This document shows, one piece after another, positions 46,382 to 58,082 of a DNA stretch of 64,000 nucleotides (position 1 is the stretch's first letter; each line of letters begins with the position of its first letter). Source of the stretch: Apoderus coryli. Its lineage: Eukaryota; Arthropoda; Insecta; Coleoptera; Attelabidae. Under the pieces are notes generated by a model that was not told the DNA's origin, did no database searches, and was given only the letters and a program-made list of their open reading frames with translations. The translations under genes were made by a program, and so were the position numbers. The stretch is from positions 20,744,430 to 20,808,429 of the forward strand of contig OU452204.1 of NCBI GenBank assembly GCA_911728435.2, in the 5' to 3' direction.

Positions 46382-49206
46382 CCATATTGTGACTAGAGGC
46401 AATGTTTTAAAAATTGCTCATTTAAATACAAGATCAATTGTGCCAACTTTTGCGGATTTTTGCGGTATGGTTTTGAGGGATGCATATGATGTAGTTGCTG
46501 TTACGGAGACATGGTTGTGTCCGAATGTCGACAGTTCTATTGTCAATATTCCCGGGTATAAATTCTATAGACTAGATAGAGATGGTCGCGGGGGCGGTGT
46601 GGGTATGTATGTGAAGAGCGAATTCTATTCTGAGGTTGTTAATTTTGATCATGGTTTTAATATTCAAAACAATAATATTGAACATATCTGGCTTAAAATT
46701 GGCATTGGACATGTTGTCTTCGTAATTGCAGTTATTTATAGGCCGCCGCGGGGAAGTGTTGACCTTGCGGTTGAATGCCTGGATAGAATTTTATCGTTGA
46801 TTGTTCCGGAATACAATGATATTGTTATTTTGGGCGATCTTAATGTCAACTTTCTTAATTTAAACAATAAAATTAGCCAATGCCTTAACTCATATAATTT
46901 AGAACAAGTTTTGAATGAACCTACTAGGATCACTAACACCTCGCAGTCTCTATTAGATCCAATATTCCTCAGTATGCCTGAGAAGTGTAGAAACAGTGGT
47001 ACCCTACCAGCAGATTTAATTACAGATCATTCTCTTACATTCTGTGAAGTAAATGTACAACATAAAAAACCACCCCCTAAATTTATTACTTTCAGAGATT
47101 TTAGTGGTTTTGATGCAGCGATGTTTAATAATGATCTCAACAGTATCAACTGGAATCGGATCTTCTATGTAGAAAATATTAATGACAAAGTTGAAATTAT
47201 AAATAGTCTCATTTTAGATTTATTTAACACTCATGCACCTCTGCGATCTGTGCGTGTTACGAAGAAACATTGTCCATGGGTTACTCCGGTTTTAAAATTG
47301 ATGTTTAAAGAGCGTGATCGTGCCTTCACGAGATACAAAAGAGTCAAGTCTCCTCAAGCCTGGGAAAACTATAGAGAATTACGAAATTTCGCTAAGGCGT
47401 CTCTTCGTAGAGAGAAATTGGCATATCTGGAATCACTTTATAAGAGTTCAAATAAGTCGTTGTTTTTCAAAGGTCTCAAAAATCTTAATATTCAAAAATC
47501 GAGAATTACAGACTTGCCTGTTCAACTGTCTCATGCAGATGACATAAATAAATACTTTGTATCTGTGTTTCAGAATAGTGACAATACTTGTTTGCCTACT
47601 ATTAATTATTATAACTCTCACAGATTGCATCCTGATATTGAATTTAAGTTGCGTTTTGTCGACATCTCAGATGTACTGGATGCTGTCGGTGACATAGTTT
47701 CTGGATCTGCAGGAGAAGACGGGATATCGTTGCATATGTTAAAGCTGTGTTTGCCCGTAATCAGTAATCATGTTTGCCATATTTTGAATTGTTGTTTGGA
47801 AAGCGGCCAATTTCCGGATGCCTGGAAGAATGGTCGCGTTGTCCCGCTTCCTAAGGTGGCAGAGCCCTCTTCCTATGGTGAATTGCGTCCCATAAGTATG
47901 CTGCCAGTCCTCTCAAAAATTTTAGAGAAACTGGTACATCGCCAGATGAATACATATTTTCAGTCTCTCAGCCTCTTTCCTGTTCATCAATCCGGTTTCA
48001 GAGCTGGACATGGCACCACAACGTCACTTATGAATTTAACAGACAATTTAATTCGTTCTTGCGATCAAGGTCAAGCTAGCGCTTTGGTGCTACTTGATTT
48101 TACCAAAGCATTTGACACCATTAATCATAAATTGTTAGTAGCAAAGTGTCGTTATGTTGGATTCGATCCGATATCCACAAAATTTATTGATTCCTATTTG
48201 AGTGATCGCCATCAACGGGTCGTCGTTGGTTCGGAAATATCTTCATCCTTGCCTATTCGGTCGGGTGTGCCCCAAGGGTCTGTACTTGGACCACTTTTAT
48301 TCCTACTATATACATTTGATTTGCCCGATGTTGTAAAGAATTGCGAGGCCCAATTTTTTTGCGGATGATACGCAACTTTATTACCATTTTGAACCATCAC
48401 AATGTGAGAATGCTACTAATAGAATTAATAATGATTTGGAATCCATCTCTAAATATGCGACTTCGCACAGCTTAAAACTAAATCCAGCGAAATCTAAATC
48501 TATGATATTTGGTCCTAAAAGCAAAAGGAAGTATTTGAAAGAGAACTTGTTAATCTCTATAGATCGAGTTCGGATACCCTTCGTTGAGACAGCTAAGAAC
48601 CTGGGAATATTCTTTGATGAGAATTTGCGTTTTCAAAAACATGTATCGTTTGTGACTCAACAATGCTACATGCAGTTAAAATTACTATACGCTAATAGGA
48701 GATTTCTATCATCCACCATGAAGAAAATCCTTTGTCAATCTCTGGTGGTTTCGAGGATTACTTATGGCATCGCTTGTTATTATCCATGTTTGGATGTTGT
48801 GACTTCGGAAAGAATTCAGAGAATTCAGAACTCCTGTTGTCGTTTGGTGTGTGGTTTGAGGAGATTCGATCACGTGTCTACCTCATTTAGGTCACTCGGT
48901 TGGCTAAAAATTGCTAACATTTTTAAATATATGTTTGTGTCTTGTTTAGGGCGAATTCTTCAGACATCTGTACCACTGTATCTCAGAGTTAAACTTGTAT
49001 TTCGACGGACTGCCCGCACCCTTAATTTACGAAATCAAAACACGCTTACAATGCCCATGCATCGCACAGCCATGTTTCGAAGGTCTTTTACTTATATTTC
49101 AGTGACTTTGTTTAATTATTATCAGCAGCGTTTCGACCTGTCTACTGTAACACTAAATCAACTTAAGTGCTGGTTAAAACAGCATTTGCTCTCAACTCAG
49201 TGTTAA
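46374..49206 (+). CDS. Retrotransposon ORF2: endonuclease and reverse transcriptase, with one frameshift
   Basis: Residues 1-230 are an AP-type endonuclease (IAHLNTRSI, VAVTETWL, GGGVGMYV, VIYRPPRG, ILGDLNVN, ITDHSLTF). RT follows: LRPISMLPVLSKILEKLVHR, box A LLDFTKAFDTINH, and box B SGVPQGSVLGPLLFLLY. At 48354-48360 a run of seven T's shifts the frame two codons before the FADD box; with six T's the frame would continue into it. The downstream part (to 49206) carries the thumb (ETAKNLGIFFDENLRFQKH) and the C-terminal domain. The single homopolymer indel could be real or a sequencing error. Confidence 0.93.
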
Positions 49207-50248
49207 TTTGTTAAATTTATTTTTTTTATTGGTGTTAATACGAAAAATGTTATAGATTGTGAAACATGAAATATGTTTAGTTTAAGTTAGGTGCTTACCG
49301 TACTAATTAATTAATTTGAATTTGTTCTGTTCTTCTGTTTTGTATAACTGTGTATTGTATATTTGTAATGGGTTGAGTAAGAATGGCCTTAGGCTAGACT
49401 TCGCCCATTTAAAAATAAAGGCTTTATTATTACTCAGGTTCATTCAGCAAACTACATAAGTATCTTATTTTCCATTTCTATCTACATTGTCACCCTTTTC
49501 AATACAACTTACCCAGAATACACACGACATAGGCAAAGTTAGGGAAATTGGAGGGGCTCAATAAAAGAAAACACGAAATTTGTAATATTCTTCATTTATT
49601 TTTCTTTTCTTTAAACTACGCAATAAAGTAAACACTAACGGCACTAATAAAAACCCGAATATCCAAAATAAGTCCACACAATTAAGGAATAGCACTAAAC
49701 TCTGTTTTCACTAGTGCCTTTCACTAAAGGCACTCACATGTAACATAACCACACCAACTTTAGCAGTGTTTTGATTTTTTGACGTTTGTGACTAGAAAAT
49801 GGCGGTACACATAGTGTCGTCGGAAAACTGGATGCGCATTCGTCAATGCTCATTCTCCCTTCTCCATATCTCTGCAAATAGTCCAACTGTCACCTACATA
49901 GATAGATCCATGCAGTGGGACTGTGTCGTATAGAATTCTATCGTTCGCTACAATTCTACATGTGCGGCACTCTGCGTGACAAATTATTCGCTACTAGGAA
50001 TGTTACTTCTAGACGGATGTAATTCTACAAATGTACTCTTTTTTATTTACTCCCTATCCTAAATTACAAGATTACTTATTATACCAGCACTATTATTCAT
50101 GTTAATCGTAGTATACCTATTTTTTTTTTATAATTTAATTATAGTTACAAAAAAACTTTCTGGTGTGTTGGAACAAACTTAACAGAGTACCCTAATGTCA
50201 ATAATCTCACTAGTATGGCAGATTGCTAATCTCTTGTTAATATTATAC

Positions 50249-50951
50249 CAGAGATATGCAAAAGGGAGAATGAGCTTCGACGAATTGTCATCCACTTTTC
50301 CAACGACACTATGCGTACCGCCATTTTCTAGTCACAAACGTCAAAAAATCAAAACACTGCTAAAGTTGGTGTGGCTATGTTCTTTTGTTTCATGTGAGTG
50401 CCTTTCACTAAAACAGAGTTCCTTAATTGTGTGGACTTATTTTGGAAATTCGGTTTTTTATTAGTGCCGTTAGTGTTTAGTTTATTGCCTAGTTTAAAGA
50501 AAAGAAAAATAAATTAAGAATATTATAAATTTCGTGTTTTCTTTTATTAAGACCCTCCAATTTCCCTAACTTTGCCTATGTCGTGTGTATTCTGGGTAAG
50601 TAGTATTGAAAAGGGTGACACGTAGATAGAAATGGAAAATAAGATACTTATGTAGTTTGCTGAATGAACCTGAGTAAGTATGTTATACTACAATAGATGA
50701 AACAAATTACGTTCATTCAATAAATAATTAATGTACACTAGTTTTCTTTAATACTTCTGTCCTGTAAATAATTGCAACAATTATTGCTATCAGTTGCTTT
50801 TGCAATTATTAAACCTACAATTTATGAACGATCTTCGTATCGTAAAAAGAAATTTGACCATACCCTGTAAGCCTAAGCTAGAAGATGGCGGCTCCCGTGA
50901 TTAGAAAATTGCGCATGTTGACGTTCATTCTCCCCACTCCTCATATCTGTG
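50249..50951 (+). mobile_element. hAT-like MITE copy B
   Basis: The 8-bp duplications TATTATAC (50241-50248 and 50952-50959) bracket a 703-bp element with ends CAGAGATATG and CATATCTGTG. It is homologous along its whole length to copy A in the opposite direction. It preserves the uninterrupted site that the large retrotransposon occupies in A. The frame at 50195-50464 is not a gene. The 366-bp spacer 49883-50240 between A and B shows nothing recognisable. Confidence 0.88.
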
Positions 50952-51544
50952 TATTATACTTTTGACGTGGCAACATTGTGATTTCTCATTTGTTATTTTT
51001 CTTTAATGTTTTTGTCAACAAAATTATGTGTTTTATGAACTTTACATTCAATTAAATATTAGGACTAGATTAAGAACATTTTCCTGATTTTGCATAACTA
51101 CAGTTTATACTCTACTAGCATTAATTGTATATTTTGGTGATACTAGTTTGTTGTTCTTAAGAGTAAAATAGGGCAATGGTTTGGACTGGTTTCCTAAATA
51201 TGGCCCAAAAACTAATATATATTTATGCATTAAGTCCTAGGTGCTATTATTGTAGTTAGTAGCGGTAAGTACCTTTATTCAAGTCTACTTATGTATTTTA
51301 TTGTGTTTGATAATTCTAAATGTTTGTACATATCTTAAGGTTGTTATAAGTAATTTTTAACTTCAAGACCGTAACTTATACATTGCTTTGAAAGAACACA
51401 ACAAAATACGAGCACATGTTAGTTGTGAATTTCTTGTTTAAAGTTTTAATATATTTTTCAGATAAATCTCGAATAATGTGCATAGTAGCACAAGGCAATA
51501 CACACCAATGAAGTAGCGGTAGTAACTAGTAACAGATACATTTT

Positions 51545-54500
51545 ATGAAGATGGAAGACGAACCAAGAAATATAAATACTGACCAGATATTTGTAAGTGC
51601 TGAAAATACCGCAGAAAATGGACATCAACAAATAAAGAACCCACATTTGCTACAACTAAAGCCATCAACCGTATTATTTCCAACAACTGACGAATTAACA
51701 CTTAAAAACCAATATCAATCTGTGGATTATACTTGTTCTCAACCATCTAACCAATTACCTCATACCAATTCCCGTGATGAGTCTAATCAATATACAGATT
51801 TTAGATCAACTTTTGAACAATTAGAAACGACTTTACTTGCTCCACAAGTGACTCCAGGTATTTCATTTTCCCAAGTCATTAAATATGTGTCATCCACCGA
51901 ACAAACTGAAAATCCTGAGAAATTCAATAATCTAAAAGTCGAAGACAGTGAATGTTTTATAAGTGCTCCACCTTTGGAGTCGCCGAAAAGTACCTGCAGT
52001 GATTCAGAACCGTCTTCCAGTATTATTTATCCATCAGTTCATAGCAAGGCGAACTTAATACCATCATCTTCAGATATTGTTCAAGATAATTTGTCTAAAG
52101 TATGGAATTCTGAGCAAAGTGAAAATATGTTTCAAGATAATTTACATTCGTCAACAGAACAAACTGCTAATTTTACTTCACAAAATGCTGGAGACGATTT
52201 AGTTACTGAAACACTGGTAACTATACACGAAATTGATCAAAATGTCGAAGCCTCCCAACCATTTGAATCTACAATTTCGGAATCTTATATGAAAGATAAT
52301 TTAAACCCAAACCATCAAATACAAAAATCTGCAGATAAAAATTCAGAAGATAATGATGAAGAATATACATTGATTCTTAGCCATAAGTCACTAACTGCTA
52401 ACAGTTCTTCCGATGATATACTCATAGAAAATACGATAAAGATAGAAAATGACTCACAGTTGCCTAATTTAGTTGATAGGTGTCCTTCAAATAATGAATC
52501 TGATAATATGGAAGCTCTAGTTGCAGACAATCAGCCAGAAATTAATATTCCTCGAGTAAATACTCACAGGTCTTCCAGTGACTCTTCAAGTTCTTTGTGT
52601 CGATCATTATCTCCAGTGCAGAGTGAGGATAAACACGAAGTAAAAGAATCAAAGAAAAACAGCGATAACGATATTGAAACAGCTATTATGAAAGAATCTG
52701 GCGTATTTTCCCCTGAATACATTTCTCCACAGTACGAAATTATTGAAAAAGGACACGTTGATAGTATTGATCTTGATCAATCCAGTGCTTGCGATAAAAG
52801 TGATACAGACAATTCTGAAGTTGAGTATATTGTCACGCAAGGACCTAAGACCTCTAATGAATTAGATTCTAACATTAATTTGATTGATTCCAATGAAGAT
52901 CAGCCCATAAAATACATATTGTGCGTTGAAGAAGACGAAGATCAAGCTAAACCAAGTGACTCTTACAGGCTTCTTGCAGTATCTGATGATAATACAGTCA
53001 AGGGGAATTTAGTGTTAGATGCACAAACTGCAAATTTTTTTATGAATTTTTCACAGAACAGTCCAGAGATAATTATCGAAACTGTGGACAGCTTTTCAAG
53101 TTCTCGAAGAAGTTCCGAAGTGCTGGATTCTGTTTCTACTCCAAATAATTCTTTTAATAAATCATTAGATGATCATGGTGATATAGTGGAAGATCAACCA
53201 GATTCCGAATCTGTCGAAGGAACCACGCAATCTGAGAGATTGGTAGAAAAGAAAACTGATCAATCTGAAATGAACCACGTTCAGTCAGTCAATCAAGATA
53301 TTAACAACTCAATATCAAGTGCAAAAGAAGTAGCAGATGAAAATAATATCGGCAAAGTTTCTGTTGGGATGGAAACTGAAGAGGTGCAACAACAAATCGC
53401 GGAAAAGGGTGCCGATCCTGCATCTGAAGCTAGGGGTGATGAATTATCTACCTTGCAACCATTAATCTTAAATGAACAGCTTTCGATAAGGTTTGGAAAT
53501 GCATCAGTTGATACATCCAAGAATCATCCAATTATTGAGGCTGGAACTAAACAACTTGAAGAATGTACAAATTTAGACAATGAGCAGGATGTAGATGTCA
53601 ATTATGACAATGCAGATATGGAATTAGAACTTTCTGAAAATGTGGATCGAACTAATGTTGAAAAAATTTCGCAGCAGAAGCCTCGAGGGAGACCTAGAAA
53701 GAATCAAGATATAGTCGTTCCGAAGAAGAACCCAACCCAATCCGAGAATCAAGATTTAGATGAAAACATAGAAAGTGATGATAGTGAAATTGAATTTAAT
53801 GTGAATAAAAATCAATATGATAGAAAATATTTTGGAAAAAAAATAAAACAAGAAACACCGAACGAAGATATGTTTGCATTGAATTCTGAATTAAGGACAA
53901 TTATGGAACTTGATGAAGAAAATAGTGAAACACAACTAGAAGATGAACAAGAAACGGAACCAAAGAAGAGACCTAGAGGTCGGCCAAGGAAATCAAAACA
54001 ACAACCAACTCATCAATCGAAGAACAATCATTTATCTTCCAAGTCAAATCAGAAACCAGATCGGAAAAGATCTATACAACAATTACAAGTAAATCCAGAA
54101 ACATTCAAAAAAGCTGTTTTGAATAAATTAAAACAAGAGAAACCCGATGAATCATCAGACGAGGAATGTAGTTATGATTCGGAACCTAATGTTTCAGCTG
54201 GTGATGTGTTAAAATCTTGGTTACTTAAGGAGGCAAACAAACCCAAAAGACTTCGTTCGCGAGTTATAAACACACATACGTTAGAAAAATCTGTCGACAG
54301 TGATGAAATAATGGACACAGAGATTCAGGAAAGGCAAAACAATAAAGAAGATATACTAGTAGATGAAGTGCATAGCATTCTTAAAGTAAATTCAACTTCT
54401 GCTGACTCTAATTTGGATAAGTCAACACATACAATTCCTAGGAAATCGCAGTCTAAAATTCAAAATACGGTGTTAGATGAAGGTGTTCTGATAATTAACG

Positions 54501-55103
54501 ATGAAATCTTACCAGATATGATGCCAATTCACGGAAATCAAACAAAGTCAACGAAAGATAAAAATGGTGATGAGAAAACATCCATTCATAATCCGGAGGT
54601 GGAAAATGTAGATTTAAAGGGTCCGCCGATTAAGAGAATAAAACGAATGATACGAAGTAAGTTATCTCTCACTCATGATGAAAATTCTTTGAAGAAGGTT
54701 CCTAGTGCAGTGTCTGATAATGCTCCTCTTAAAGAAAAGCTTCCTAATCAAGATAAAGAGAAGAGTCTTACACCAAATGTTGAAAAAAACGTCTTTGCTA
54801 TTCCACAGAAGCGAAGGATGAGTTCAGCATCAACAAGAGAGCATGATGAAGATTCAGACACAGAAAGTAGAAAAGAATGGATGCCGGAAGACTATGCTGA
54901 ATATAAACATCGTTATAATATGAATAAAATCAAGAAACCTTCTATTTTCAAATGTAAGATTTGTTTAAACGTATACACAACCTATTATATGCTACAAAAA
55001 CATAAAAAGGACCATGAAAAAGAGAAACCGTACCATTGTAAAACGTGTGAGGACGCTTTTGGCGACATTGAGGAGTATCGGGCCCACCTTAGAGCGCATA
55101 GTG
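51545..55103 (+). CDS. Zinc-finger gene exon 1
   Basis: It holds the acidic N-terminal two thirds, both AT-hooks and fingers 1 (FKCKICLNVY...H..H) and 2 (YHCKTCEDAF...H...H). The donor is 'gtaagt'. Reading through would add only KSGCLF before a stop. Confidence 0.93.
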
Positions 55104-55628
55104 GTAAGTCAGGTTGTTTGTTTTAGTGCTCATTCAGATCATTCATCATTTTTTGTTGTTTTCACAGGTAAAGCACCATACCAATGCAGGAGATGCGGTG
55201 AAGGATTCAACACGAAAGCGGAGCTTACCGACCATCATCAGATCCACATCCTCAAAAAAGAAGAATGCAGACCAAAGCGGTTCTCATGTGAATTTTGCGA
55301 GAAGGAATTCCGAAAACTATCGGACTTGGAGAGACATTTACGTGTTCATACCGGAGAGAAACCGTGTGTTTGTAGCATATGTAACAAGGGTTTTCAACAA
55401 ATGCACAATTTGAGTAAACACTTATTGTTGCATTTGGGATTGCGACCCTTTACTTGTGAAATTTGCACAAAGACATTTAATCGAATTGATGTGTTAAATA
55501 GACATTTACTGACTCATTCAGTAGAGAAACCGTTTAAGTGTGACAATTGCTCCAAGGGTTTTATTCGACAGAAACAGCTTCAGCAACATATGAAGAAGGT
55601 TCATCCGGATGAACAGGCAGTGTTATAG
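51545..55628 (+). CDS. AT-hook and C2H2 zinc-finger protein (1339 aa)
   Basis: Exons 51545-55103 and 55168-55628 join across a 64-bp GT/AG intron inside the Gly codon after finger 2. Residues 1-700 are Ser/Asp/Glu-rich and low in structure, with many acidic and SS/SD clusters. Two AT-hooks follow, KPRGRPRK (about 711) and KKRPRGRPRK (about 806), then a basic region. Seven C2H2 fingers end the protein (about 1135-1335), with standard linkers only in places (HTGEKP before finger 5). It is very likely a nuclear DNA-binding transcription regulator. The start at 51545 is supported by an in-frame TAA at 51530-51532 and by a possible 5' UTR splice acceptor at 51460-51461. I do not recognise a specific orthologue. 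Confidence 0.93.
55168..55628 (+). CDS. Zinc-finger gene exon 2
   Basis: It holds fingers 3-7 (YQCRRC, FSCEFC, CVCSIC, FTCEIC, FKCDNC) and a short tail ending in QAVL; stop TAG at 55626-55628. Finger 5 starts CVCSIC, with Cys in place of the usual aromatic. Confidence 0.93.
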
Positions 55629-56029
55629 TAGTAGAAAAGTGAATCAAATTTATTTTATTATAATTTGTATAAAATAAGATCTGTACAGTACCGCGTAACT
55701 TATTTTATAAAAGCCAGGAACAGATTAAGATACAACTGTACAAAACACCAAAAAGTCACTTGTAAATATTTTTTGAAACGAAGTACAAGTTGTAAAAATT
55801 CGAGTTCTGACTACTAGAAAATAACAGGACCATTGGCCATACATATACATCCAAGGGTCAGCATTTTATCTTGAATTTTTCAAAAGCCGGGAGATGCCCA
55901 CATGTGCAAGCTCGCATCGACGTGATTATGATATCGCAGTATCTAGTCGCGTGGATGGTGGTTGGATGGGTGGACGGTGTTCCCGGTCGAGTCGGTAGAC
56001 TTGTCTATGCCAAGTAGTTATTGACTATA

Positions 56030-56110
56030 TAGTCGTGGGTGCTGGCATCTGGCGGTCGATGACCGTGGTTCGGATTCCACGATAAACTGTAGGTCCAAGA
56101 ATTACAAAGA
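56030..56110 (+). other. tRNA-derived SINE-like fragment
   Basis: A B-box-like GGTTCGGATTCC sits in a hairpin CGTGG...CCACG (about 56064-56082), preceded by a perfect small hairpin CGGTC-GAT-GACCG (about 56053-56065) and an A-box-like 'gtgctggcatctggcgg'. The loop is one base too long for a normal T-arm. The 3' part continues to an A-rich 'ggccaaaaaaataagg' near 56130-56145. Confidence 0.4.
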
Positions 56111-57512
56111 TGACTGTATTACCTAAGTGTAGAGGCCAAAAAAATAAGGAAGGAAGGAATTTTTCAAAAGATTGCATGACGCAGTGAGAAGAAACCGGTC
56201 CCATTTTTGGTAGACTTGCGACTGCCTTCTTCACGACATGCATCTGAGCATTTCGAATTGTGCAACCGTGTTTGCCAGCTTCCTTGGATTCCTACAACTT
56301 TTGGCTGATTAAAAACTCCGGTGAAAGGACATGGGTTTGACGATATAAAGACAATCAAAGTAAATGCGAGGAGATCCATGAAGTTATTCCGAAGCTGGTT
56401 TAGGATGTGGAAGCACTGTGTTCTGCGTCCTCTAAGTCAAACGGGAATTACTTCAATAGTTAGGTTAAACAGTTCTTAATCTGATTCTAGCTTGAGTCGT
56501 GTTTGTCAAATTGTGAAATTCGTACAATATGTATTGAGAAGCGTAGTCTTCAGTCAAATATAGTTTATTAAAGAGTTTTAGATATTTTAATGTGTTTTTT
56601 TTTCCTCGGATCATTGAATACGAGGTGGTTGAGGAAAGTTCTCCTTTGTGATCTTACAGGTGCTTGTTTTTTCTTGTACAGCTCTTGCTCTTTTTAATGT
56701 ACATATTATGCCATTAGGAATGAGTTCAAGTGAACACTGATTCCTTGCAAAATCGATTCGCATTACATTTTTGATGTGGAAGGGACCAATTAATCTTCAA
56801 CACCTCAGCGATATAACCTATTTAAAAATACCTGCACTGATTTGTTTAAAGACATGAACAATAAAATAAAAGATACTTTAGATAAATCATATTTTATTGT
56901 ACAACCATACTGACTAAGAAATTAATTAAATGTATAAAGAATTGTGTAAATTCAACATTTATCACAAAGTATCAATAATGCCAGAGTGTTACTTAACATG
57001 AAATAGTAACAATAATTATTCTAAAAAATATATACAATTAAAAAAATATAATTAATAAATAATATAACTTTCAACTATACAACAAGCAGTATCTTAATAT
57101 GGCCGCAGCTATAACTCCCTAACGTTTATTACAATTATGACTCCCTTTATACAAGAATTTACTAAAATTGGTATGGCTCTTTCAATTTCCTAGCTTAAAA
57201 ATGGAGTCTCACGGTTTCCAGACGTCCCTTTGCCACAAGATTTCTTGAGACTTCCAAACAAAAATCCTTTAATTTATGCGCCTACTGCTTAATGTATTTG
57301 ACTCAAAATTAACTTTGTACCGAACCGAACTCCTACTTGAAGTTGATAGAAACAATTTGGTAAAAATAGTCAATATTATTATAACTTTAACATTAGGTGT
57401 ACTTTTTTGAATAAAAAAAAATCTCAAATATTTGAAGGTAACTTTTAATAGCAATTTAAATGCAAAGAATGCAACACTCAATAACAAAATCAAATAAACT
57501 TTAAGATAGTTA

Positions 57513-57734
57513 TACAGGGTTCAAAGAAAGTATAGAAATCCTTTAGATTAAAATACAAAATCCAATGAATTTATTAAGCGGAATGTGAGAATAACCTAAG
57601 GCAATGTTGTAAAGAAATAAAGATAGTTTGTTCTAATTTGGAATAGCAACAAATGGATATTAGTAAAGTGCGCGAAATTGAAGAGTTCTCAAAGTTACAA
57701 CCAAAGTTTTCCCACACTTTCCCCGAACCCTGCA
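57513..57734. mobile_element. Small MITE with TACAGGGTT ends
   Basis: Imperfect terminal inverted repeats 'tacagggttcaaagaaagt' (57513-57531) and 'cactttccccgaaccctgca' (57715-57734) enclose about 180 bp without coding capacity. It lies downstream of the TM9SF3 stop. Confidence 0.65.
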
Positions 57735-57937
57735 TGTTCTTTGACTTCTAAGATTAAGATATTCTAGAAAACTTTCAACTGCGGAACGTTTATTATTAAA
57801 ACGTTCACTTAATTGACTCACAACTTAACTTCATTCGATAGATCGGTAGTAATTAAATAAAAAAACTATTTACAAGAAATTAAATACTCGAATATTCTCC
57901 AGAACAGTTGCTAATATTTAATATCTACTATTAAAAA

Positions 57938-58082
57938 TCAGTCAATTTTCACTGTTGCATATATCTTTCTCACAAATATACTGGTTCCTATGTACCCCAC
58001 TGTACCACACATAATTCCCAGCGCGCCACTGAACAGCGCCATGTATCCAAAGTAAAACGCCGTTTGGAATAGCCCATACATC
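57938..58082 (-). CDS. TM9SF3: TM9SF3 last exon
   Basis: It encodes [20 protein letters not shown] and the last TM segment, ending [11 protein letters not shown] with TGA at 57940-57938. The preceding intron (58083-60365) houses an R1-type retrotransposon fragment. Confidence 0.97.

Larger units (their letters stand above)
45029..49429 (+). mobile_element. Near-complete CR1/Jockey-type non-LTR retrotransposon
   Basis: The insertion lies in MITE copy A, with a 13-bp duplication TTACTCAGGTTCA (45016-45028 and 49430-49442). The unoccupied site survives in MITE copy B near 50670. The recognisable element body starts about 45208, just before ORF1. It carries ORF1 (45218-46381) and ORF2 (46374-49206), overlapping by 8 nt in ATGGATAA. 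The 3' UTR ends 'aaaaataaaggctttatta', giving the same tail type as the truncated copies at 7138, 11517 and 22678. The 5' segment 45029-45207 is a filler partly copied from the target. The only obvious lesion is one extra T in ORF2. Confidence 0.94.
44740..49874 (-). mobile_element. hAT-like MITE copy A, split by a retrotransposon
   Basis: The element lies between 8-bp duplications CAAATAGT (44732-44739 and 49875-49882). Its ends are CA(A)GAGATATG and CATATCTCTG. An 8-bp duplication with CAGAG-type ends is the hAT signature. Without the insert (45029-49442) it is about 720 bp, matching copy B (703 bp). It is in the reverse orientation relative to B. It has no transposase. Confidence 0.85.
55629..57937. 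other. Convergent 3' region of the zinc-finger gene and TM9SF3
   Basis: This is the space between two facing stop codons. The first canonical + strand AATAAA is at 56860-56865. On the - strand, candidates include 57789-57794 (nearest to the TM9SF3 stop), 57567-57572 and 56893-56898. No other coding exon is recognised. It contains a tRNA-like piece (56030-56110) and a small MITE (57513-57734). Confidence 0.5.

Noticed and set aside
56860..56898. Back-to-back polyadenylation signals joining the two convergent genes
   Set aside because: The - strand has nearer AATAAA candidates to the TM9SF3 stop (for example 57789-57794), so a shared end zone cannot be claimed.
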